From the NCBI GenBank assembly GCA_007129775.1, contig SKUV01000207.1, positions 1 through 10,610 of the forward strand: a stretch of 10,610 bases of DNA. The letters run 5' to 3'. A program made the position numbers and the translations under genes. The notes under the pieces are model-generated. The model searched no databases, was not told the DNA's origin, and worked only from the letters and a program-made list of their open reading frames with translations. Source of the stretch: Paracoccaceae bacterium (lineage in GTDB: Bacteria; Pseudomonadota; Alphaproteobacteria; Rhodobacterales; Rhodobacteraceae). Within the stretch, counting starts at the first letter, position 1; every line of letters begins with the position of its first letter. Shown one piece after another: positions 6,204 to 10,610 of this stretch.

Positions 6204-7441
6204 CCGTCCAGCCGCAGAAACAGCGCCTTGAGATAACCGCTTTCGGCCAGTTGCGGGTGCAGCGGGTGGTCCGGCCCGGCCTGACCTGCCTGGACGATTT
6301 GTGCCTGCCGCCCGGCCCTGCCGATCCCGCGCAGCGACACCTCGCGAAAGCGCGGCAGATCGGCGGCATGGGAACAGGAGCAAAGCACCAGAAAGCCCCC
6401 TGGCGCGACCAGCCGTGCCGCCAGCCGCGCCACCCGTTCATAGGCGCGCAGGCCGGCATCCAACGCCTGTTTCGACGGAGCGAAAGCGGGCGGGTCGCAG
6501 ACCACCAGGTCGAAGCGGGCATCTTCGGCGCGCAGCGCCTCCATCGCCTCGAAGGCATCGCCGCGCCGGGTGGTCAGGCGATCCGCCATGCCGCCTGCCC
6601 GGGCGCCGGCCTCGGCCAGCGCAAGGGCGGGTGCGGAACTGTCTACCGCCAGCGCCTCCCGCGCCCCGCCGGCCAGAGAAGCCAGCGCAAAGCCGCCCAC
6701 ATGGGAAAAGACATCGAGCATCAGCGCCCCACCCGCAAGCCGCGCGGCGAAGGCATGGTTGGCCCGCTGGTCGTAGAACAGCCCGGTTTTCTGTCCTCCC
6801 AGCAGATCGGCCATGTAGACCGCGCCGTTCATCGGCACCTCGACGGGCCCCGCCACAGCGCCGCGCAGCACCCGTGTCGTGTCGTCCAGCCCTTCGAGCG
6901 CGCGGGCACGGCCAGCCCCGTTCATCACCACATTTGCCACCCCGGTGACGGCGGCAAGCGCCTCGGTCAACGCCTCCAGATGCGCCTCGGCCCAGGCCGC
7001 ATTGGGCTGGATCACCGCGGTTTCGCCGAAACGGTCGATCACGACCCCGGGCAGCCCGTCGGCCTCGGCATGGACCAGCCGGTAGTAAGGCGCCTCGAAC
7101 AGCCGCGCGCGCAGCGCCAGCGCCCGGGTGAGCCGGTCCGCAAGCCAGGCGTCATCGAGCCGCGCCTCGGGGTCGGTGTCGAGCATCCGCGCGATGATGC
7201 GCGAGCCGGGGTTGACCGTCACGAGCCCCAGCGGCGCGCGGTCGGCATCCTGAAGGACAGCCAGCGCTCCGGGGTTCAGCGCGCGTGTACGCCGGTCGGT
7301 CACCAACTCATCCGCATAGACCCATGGGAAGCCATGGCGGATCGCCCGGGCGGCGCCCGCCTTGGGCCGAAGCCGCACGACGGGATATTGCGGTGCCGGG
7401 CCTCGGCTGTCGTGATCGGGGGCTTGGGTGGTGTCGGTCAT
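6200..7441 (-). CDS. RlmI-like class I SAM-dependent rRNA methyltransferase
   Basis: This probably makes 5-methylcytosine in 23S rRNA, as E. coli RlmI does at C1962. The 413 residues compare with 396 in RlmI. A PUA-like N-terminal domain (about 20-95) includes LRPKAGAARAIRHGFPWVYADE. A linker domain includes EADGLPGVVIDRFG (126-139), and KTGLFYDQRANH (218-229) precedes the Rossmann domain. The SAM motif is LDVFSHVGGFAL (242-253), motif IV is DPPAFAPSK (316-324), and CSCSH (354-358) carries the likely catalytic cysteine. RlmI likewise has DPP rather than PCP in motif IV. ATG7441 follows GGCAGGGG on the coding strand; extension to 7543 would cross a palindrome and is not supported. It is the first gene of a unit with the PIN protein, which overlaps it by 4 nt. 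The exact target base is inferred by family. Confidence 0.88.
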   Translation of the reverse strand: MTDTTQAPDHDSRGPAPQYPVVRLRPKAGAARAIRHGFPWVYADELVTDRRTRALNPGALAVLQDADRAPLGLVTVNPGSRIIARMLDTDPEARLDDAWLADRLTRALALRARLFEAPYYRLVHAEADGLPGVVIDRFGETAVIQPNAAWAEAHLEALTEALAAVTGVANVVMNGAGRARALEGLDDTTRVLRGAVAGPVEVPMNGAVYMADLLGGQKTGLFYDQRANHAFAARLAGGALMLDVFSHVGGFALASLAGGAREALAVDSSAPALALAEAGARAGGMADRLTTRRGDAFEAMEALRAEDARFDLVVCDPPAFAPSKQALDAGLRAYERVARLAARLVAPGGFLVLCSCSHAADLPRFREVSLRGIGRAGRQAQIVQAGQAGPDHPLHPQLAESGYLKALFLRLDG

Positions 7442-7485
7442 GCCCCTGCCTAGCGCAGGATCACGCCGGACGGAAGCGGCCGGCT

Positions 7486-7502
7486 GCGCATCGCCGATGC
7501 GC
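7486..7502. promoter_or_regulatory. Palindrome upstream of the rRNA methyltransferase gene
   Basis: The arms GCGCATCG and CGATGCGC are perfect inverted repeats separated by one base. The palindrome lies 45 bases before the methyltransferase start at 7441 and after the terminator of the preceding gene, in the place of a promoter or 5' leader. It could be an operator for a dimeric regulator, or in RNA a 6-bp hairpin with a 5-base loop. GC-rich DNA makes chance palindromes fairly common, so the functional claim is weak. Confidence 0.3.
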
Positions 7503-7540
7503 GACTGACCAAGCTTATCGCGCCGGCGTCTGCGCAACGG

Positions 7541-7569
7541 CAAAGCCCCCGGCCATGGTGGTCGGGGGC
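7541..7569 (-). terminator. Rho-independent terminator of the small 7632-7826 gene
   Basis: The core arms GCCCCCG and CGGGGGC are perfect and extend through three more pairs (one G-U) to a 10-bp stem with a 5-base loop over 7545-7569. On the minus strand the stem is followed by TTT. It lies 63 bases past the stop at 7632, so it fits as the terminator of that gene, separating it from the rRNA methyltransferase unit. The T-run is short, as is common in GC-rich Alphaproteobacteria. Confidence 0.7.
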
Positions 7570-7631
7570 GTCGTCGGGTCTTCTGCTGTTGACGCTGCCT
7601 GCCTGGGGGCTGCTGGCCGGGGCGTTGCGGC

Positions 7632-7826
7632 TCAGGCGCGCGCGGCGCTGGCCGGAATGCTTGCGCCGCGGCCGCCGAAGCGCGCCGCGATCCGGCGCGC
7701 GAGGCTGCGCACCGCAGAGCGGATCACCTTTGCGCGCAACTCCCGCGCCTGACGCTCCAGCGCGATCACGTCGATCGTCATGACGGTTTCGTCGTTGAAC
7801 ATGGTTTCCTTGTAGTCGCTCGACAT
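7632..7826 (-). CDS. Small conserved-looking hypothetical protein, 64 residues
   Basis: I do not recognise its function. The protein has an acidic, polar start (MSSDYKETMFNDETVM) and then a strongly amphipathic, basic helical stretch from IDVIALERQARELRAK through RSLARRIAARFGG, ending in a Gly/Ala-rich tail. It lacks a signal peptide or membrane segment. The gene is supported by a good ribosome site (GGAAAGG at 7840-7834, seven bases before ATG7826), by a terminator downstream, and by its divergent position next to edd. The pattern of a short helix with alternating Glu and Arg is common in small Rhodobacteraceae proteins of unknown role. It could bind nucleic acid or a partner protein, but nothing shows this. 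Confidence 0.7.
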   Translation of the reverse strand: MSSDYKETMFNDETVMTIDVIALERQARELRAKVIRSAVRSLARRIAARFGGRGASIPASAARA

Positions 7827-7833
7827 CTCGATG

Positions 7834-7840
7834 CCTTTCC
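7834..7840 (-). promoter_or_regulatory. Ribosome binding site of the small 64-residue gene
   Basis: GGAAAGG reads on the minus strand and ends seven bases before ATG7826. It fixes the start at 7826 rather than the internal ATGs 24 and 45 bases further in, and it is the main evidence that this short frame is translated. Confidence 0.6.
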
Positions 7841-7984
7841 GGTTGTCTGTCGTCGTTGCCGGGTAGCTATGCCTGCACGGCAGGAATGACTACGGCCAAA
7901 GGCGAAACCCCGCCATGCAGCGGATGCAACCTTGGGGATGCGGCGCGGGGCCGGCTTCGGGCGCGGCTTTTCGTCCGAGTGGTG

Positions 7985-8013
7985 TTGTTAGCGCTAACTA
8001 GCTGTGGTAGACG
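7985..8013 (+). promoter_or_regulatory. Candidate edd-eda promoter overlapping the operator
   Basis: TTGTTA at 7985-7990 and TAGACG at 8008-8013 are separated by 17 bases and loosely match sigma-70 type -35 and -10 elements (4/6 and 3/6). The candidate -35 and spacer lie on the LacI-type palindrome, so a bound repressor would block it. The match alone is weak; its position relative to the operator is what makes it worth listing. Confidence 0.3.
7987..7998. promoter_or_regulatory. LacI/GalR-family operator upstream of edd-eda
   Basis: GTTAGCGCTAAC is a perfect 12-bp palindrome with the central CG and flanking TTA/TAA arms typical of LacI-family sugar regulators. It lies 79 bases upstream of the edd start in the gap shared with the divergent small gene. 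No regulator gene is in the window, so the repressor must be encoded elsewhere. By analogy with other sugar operons it would keep edd-eda off until a sugar or sugar-acid inducer is present. Confidence 0.7.
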
Positions 8014-8020
8014 CCAGACA

Positions 8021-8049
8021 CGCCCTGCCAGGATGTTCCGGGCAGGGCG
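8021..8049 (+). promoter_or_regulatory. Strong hairpin in the edd leader
   Basis: The arms CGCCCTGCC (8021-8029) and GGCAGGGCG (8041-8049) are perfect 9-bp inverted repeats around an 11-base loop. The hairpin ends 17 bases before the GGAGG ribosome site of edd. It has no T-run, so it is not a simple terminator. It may stabilise the mRNA, tune translation, or as DNA act as a spaced binding site for a second regulator. Confidence 0.4.
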
Positions 8050-8076
8050 CATTCGGGCTTGCTTACGGAGGCACCC

Positions 8077-9885
8077 ATGCCGCTCGACGCTCGTATCGCT
8101 GCGGTCACCGACCGCATCATCGCCCGCTCGGCCGTGACCCGGGGACGCTATCGCGACAGGATCGCGCAAGCTGCGGAAGCGGGCCCCGTGCGCGCGCATC
8201 TCAGTTGCGGCAATCAGGCCCATGCCTATGCTGCGATGGGCGACGACAAGGAGGCGCTCGCCACCGGGCGCGCGCCCAACCTCGGGATCGTGACGGCCTA
8301 TAACGACATGCTGTCGGCCCATCAGCCGTTCGAGACCTTTCCGGCGCTGATCCGTGAGGCCGCGCGCGCCGCAGGCGGCACGGCGCAGGTCGCCGGCGGG
8401 GTGCCGGCGATGTGCGACGGCGTCACCCAGGGCCAGCCGGGGATGGAGCTTTCGCTGTTCTCGCGCGACGTGATCGCGCTGTCGGCGGGCGTGGCGATGT
8501 CGCACAACTGCTTTGATGCGGCGGTCTATCTGGGTGTCTGCGACAAGATCGTGCCGGGGTTGGTGATCGCGGCGGCGAGTTTCGGGCACGTGCCCGCGGT
8601 GTTCCTGCCGGCGGGGCCCATGACCTCGGGCCTGCCCAATGACGAGAAATCCGCGATCCGCCAGAAATTCGCCACCGGCGAGATCGGGCGCGAGGAATTG
8701 ATGCGCGCCGAGATGGCCAGCTATCACGGCCCGGGCACCTGCACATTCTACGGCACGGCGAATACCAATCAGATGCTGATGGAATTCATGGGCCTACACC
8801 TGCCGGGAGCGAGCTTCGTCAACCCCGGCACGCCCCTGCGCGAGGCGCTGACGGTGGCGGGCGCGCAGCGGGCGCTGGCGATCGCGGCACTGGGCAACGA
8901 TTACCGGCCGGCGGGCGAAATCCTCGACGAACGTGCCTTCGTCAACGGCATCGTCGGGCTGATGGCCACGGGCGGCTCCACCAATCTGGTGCTGCATCTG
9001 CCGGCGATGGCGCGGGCGGCGGGCGTGATCCTCGATCTGGAGGATTTCGCCGATATCTCGGCTGCGGTACCGCTGATGGCCAAGGTCTATCCCAACGGGC
9101 TGGCGGATGTGAACCATTTCCACGCCGCCGGGGGGCTTGGCTACATGATCGGGGAATTGCTGGAGGCGGGGCTTCTGCACGACGATGTGCGCACCATCGC
9201 CGGCGACGGGCTCGCCCGCTATACGCAGGAGCCCCGGCTGGGCGCGGGCGGGGCACTGGAATGGGTGGCCGGCGCGGGCCAGAGCCTGAACGAGCGTATC
9301 CTGCGCCCGGCTTCCGATCCGTTCCAGCGATCGGGCGGGTTGCGGCAGTTGCGGGGCAATCTGGGGCGCGGGGTGATCAAGGTCTCGGCGGTCAAGCCCG
9401 AGCACCATGTGATCGAGGCGCCTGCGCGGGTGTTCGAGTCGCAGGAGGCGGTGAAGGCCGCCTTCAAGGCCGGGGAATTCACGGATCATACCGTGGTCGT
9501 GGTGCGCTTTCAGGGGCCCAGGGCCAACGGGATGCCGGAACTGCACGCACTGACCCCGGTGCTGGCGGTGCTGCAGGATCGCGGGCTGAAGGTGGCGCTG
9601 GTCACCGACGGGAGGATGTCGGGGGCAAGCGGCAAGGTGCCGGCGGCGATCCATGTGGCGCCGGAGGCGGCCGACGGCGGCCCGCTCGCGCGGCTGCGCG
9701 ACGGCGACCGGGTGCGGCTCGACGCCGGTGCGGGGGTGATGGAGGTTCTGGTCGAAGGCTTCGAGGCGCGCGAGCCCGCCCGCCCTGACCTGAGCGCCAA
9801 TGCCTCCGGCATCGGGCGTGAGCTTTTCGCGGCCTTTCGCGATAACGTCGGCCCCGCGACCGCCGGCGCGGGCGTGGTGGTCTGA
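8077..9885 (+). CDS. edd: Phosphogluconate dehydratase (Entner-Doudoroff)
   Basis: Edd dehydrates 6-phosphogluconate to 2-keto-3-deoxy-6-phosphogluconate in the cytoplasm, using an iron-sulfur cluster. The protein is 602 residues, the usual length of the family, from ATG8077 with GGAGG five bases upstream; an in-frame earlier start at 8059 lacks this support. IlvD/Edd family motifs seen are SCGNQAHAYAAMGDDK, NLGIVTAYNDMLSAHQP, PAMCDGVTQGQPGMELSLFSRD, SHNCFDAA, GPMTSGLPNDEK, GPGTCTFYGTANTNQ, ATGGSTNLVLHLPA and VTDGRMSGASGKVPAAIH. The cysteines in CDGV and GTCTF are the expected cluster ligands. It is followed 55 bases later by eda, so the two probably form one operon under the palindromic operator at 7987-7998. 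The 'edd' identity rather than ilvD is supported by the N-terminal motifs and by eda next door. Confidence 0.97.
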   Translation: MPLDARIAAVTDRIIARSAVTRGRYRDRIAQAAEAGPVRAHLSCGNQAHAYAAMGDDKEALATGRAPNLGIVTAYNDMLSAHQPFETFPALIREAARAAGGTAQVAGGVPAMCDGVTQGQPGMELSLFSRDVIALSAGVAMSHNCFDAAVYLGVCDKIVPGLVIAAASFGHVPAVFLPAGPMTSGLPNDEKSAIRQKFATGEIGREELMRAEMASYHGPGTCTFYGTANTNQMLMEFMGLHLPGASFVNPGTPLREALTVAGAQRALAIAALGNDYRPAGEILDERAFVNGIVGLMATGGSTNLVLHLPAMARAAGVILDLEDFADISAAVPLMAKVYPNGLADVNHFHAAGGLGYMIGELLEAGLLHDDVRTIAGDGLARYTQEPRLGAGGALEWVAGAGQSLNERILRPASDPFQRSGGLRQLRGNLGRGVIKVSAVKPEHHVIEAPARVFESQEAVKAAFKAGEFTDHTVVVVRFQGPRANGMPELHALTPVLAVLQDRGLKVALVTDGRMSGASGKVPAAIHVAPEAADGGPLARLRDGDRVRLDAGAGVMEVLVEGFEAREPARPDLSANASGIGRELFAAFRDNVGPATAGAGVVV

Positions 9886-9929
9886 ACTTCAGGGCTGGCG
9901 GGCGGGACGAGAAGAATACCGAATGGAAC

Positions 9930-9933
9930 GGAG
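9930..9933 (+). promoter_or_regulatory. Ribosome binding site of eda
   Basis: GGAG lies seven bases before ATG9941 and favours that start over the in-frame ATG at 9923, which has only a weak purine stretch upstream. The resulting 213 residues equal the usual length of Eda. Confidence 0.5.
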
Positions 9934-9940
9934 CAGTGAC

Positions 9941-10582
9941 ATGACCCCGGCAGAACAAAGCGAGGTGTCGCGCGATATCTGTCTGGCCGCGCCGGTGATC
10001 CCGGTGCTGGTGATCGACGATCCGGCCAAGGCCCGGCCGCTGGCCGAGGCGCTGGTGGCGGGCGGGTTGCCGGTGCTGGAGGTGACGTTGCGCACCGACA
10101 CCGCGCTGGAGGTGATCGCCGAGATGGCGCAGGTGCCTGGCGGCATCGTCGGGGCAGGAACGTTGCTCACGCCCGAGGACGTGGCCGCGGCCAAGGCGGC
10201 AGGCGCGCGCTTCGGCGTCTCGCCCGGGGCCACGGACAGGCTGCTCGCGGCCTGCGCCGGGGCCGGGCTGCCGCTGCTGCCCGGGGCGGCAACGGCGACC
10301 GAGGCGATGGCGCTCTTGGAGCGGGGCTACAGGGTGCAGAAGTTCTTTCCCGCCGAGGCTGCGGGTGGTGTCGCGGCGCTCGGCGCGCTGGCGGCACCGC
10401 TGCCGCAGATTGCATTCTGCCCAACCGGCGGCATCACGCCGCAGACAGCGCCGGAGTATCTGAAGCTGCCCAATACGCTGTGCGTGGGCGGCAGCTGGGT
10501 CGTGCCGAAGGACAAGCTGGCCGCCGGCGACTGGGCCGGTATCGAGGCGCTGGCGCGCACCGCCGCCGCCCTGCCGCGATAG
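9941..10582 (+). CDS. eda: 2-dehydro-3-deoxy-phosphogluconate aldolase
   Basis: Eda is the cytoplasmic class I aldolase that splits 2-keto-3-deoxy-6-phosphogluconate into pyruvate and glyceraldehyde 3-phosphate, the second step of the Entner-Doudoroff pathway; related enzymes also cleave 4-hydroxy-2-oxoglutarate. The 213 residues form one KDPG aldolase barrel. The catalytic Glu47 is in VLEVTLRT, the phosphate-contacting Thr74 is in VGAGTLL, SPGATD is at 94-99, and the Schiff-base Lys134 is in VQKFFPAEA. CPTGGI and VGGSWVV form the second phosphate region. No catalytic residue is missing. It lies 55 bases after edd and is probably cotranscribed. After the stop only 28 bases remain in the window and I see no terminator in them. 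Confidence 0.97.
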   Translation: MTPAEQSEVSRDICLAAPVIPVLVIDDPAKARPLAEALVAGGLPVLEVTLRTDTALEVIAEMAQVPGGIVGAGTLLTPEDVAAAKAAGARFGVSPGATDRLLAACAGAGLPLLPGAATATEAMALLERGYRVQKFFPAEAAGGVAALGALAAPLPQIAFCPTGGITPQTAPEYLKLPNTLCVGGSWVVPKDKLAAGDWAGIEALARTAAALPR

Positions 10583-10610
10583 GCCGGCACGGGCCGCGCC
10601 CACACCGCCC

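Noticed and set aside
4797..6236. Plus-strand 479-codon frame spanning opgH, the CA repeat and the PIN gene
   Set aside because: It is antisense to two well-supported genes and crosses their intergenic region; composition is low-complexity Arg/Ala.
6204..6383. Longer PIN protein starting at 6383
   Set aside because: The added segment overlaps the end of the rRNA methyltransferase and is not PIN-like; ATG6203 in an ATGA overlap is better.
7285..7752. Plus-strand 155-codon frame
   Set aside because: It overlaps the start of the rRNA methyltransferase, a terminator hairpin and the small gene on the other strand; no domain or ribosome site.
7950..7970. GCCG/CGGC stem followed by TTTT on the plus strand, resembling a terminator
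   Set aside because: The stem is only 4 bp with a 10-base loop, and no plus-strand gene ends before it.
7867..8727. Minus-strand 286-codon frame over the edd promoter and edd
   Set aside because: It is antisense to edd and would run through the operator and leader hairpin; no recognisable family.

Overview
The DNA is strongly GC-rich, with G or C dominating third codon positions. Most genes look like those of Rhodobacterales (Alphaproteobacteria): an Entner-Doudoroff edd-eda pair, an osmoregulated periplasmic glucan (OPG) locus with a Tat-exported OpgG, and an RlmI-like RNA methyltransferase fused by overlap to a PIN-domain gene. I place it as a Rhodobacter/Rhodovulum-like bacterium by inference; no rRNA or marker gene is present to prove it.

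Layout. (1) 157-1104, plus strand: the ATPase of an ABC-2 type exporter, with no permease gene downstream. (2) 1171-5467, minus strand, transcribed right to left: opgH (inner-membrane glucan synthase), a SAM-dependent methyltransferase, and opgG (periplasmic, Tat signal). Stop and start codons overlap at both junctions, so the three genes look translationally coupled. The ABC gene and opgG converge on a short hairpin at 1128-1146. (3) 5468-5651: the opgH leader or promoter, which contains a perfect (CA)11/(TG)11 dinucleotide microsatellite at 5563-5584, a rare structure in bacteria. (4) 5652-7441, minus strand: an RlmI-type 23S rRNA methyltransferase followed by a PIN-domain protein, overlapping by 4 nt. 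These may be cotranscribed into opgH or separate from it. (5) 7541-7826, minus strand: a 64-residue protein gene closed by a good rho-independent terminator. (6) 7827-8076: a divergent control region with a perfect 12-bp LacI/GalR-family palindrome and a strong leader hairpin. (7) 8077-10582, plus strand: edd and eda, the two enzymes that split 6-phosphogluconate into pyruvate and glyceraldehyde 3-phosphate.

How the genes work together. OpgH polymerises glucan from UDP-glucose and passes it to the periplasm, where OpgG processes it. The methyltransferase sits between them in the transcript and could modify the glucan, a substituent precursor or another envelope molecule; this is the most interesting functional unknown. 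The microsatellite could make glucan production phase-variable or supercoiling-sensitive. Edd and Eda form a sugar-catabolic operon, probably repressed by a LacI-family regulator encoded elsewhere.

I saw no tRNA, rRNA, CRISPR array, insertion sequence or prophage signal. I do not see a clearly new defence or mobile system. The microsatellite and the embedded methyltransferase are the best candidates for something undescribed.
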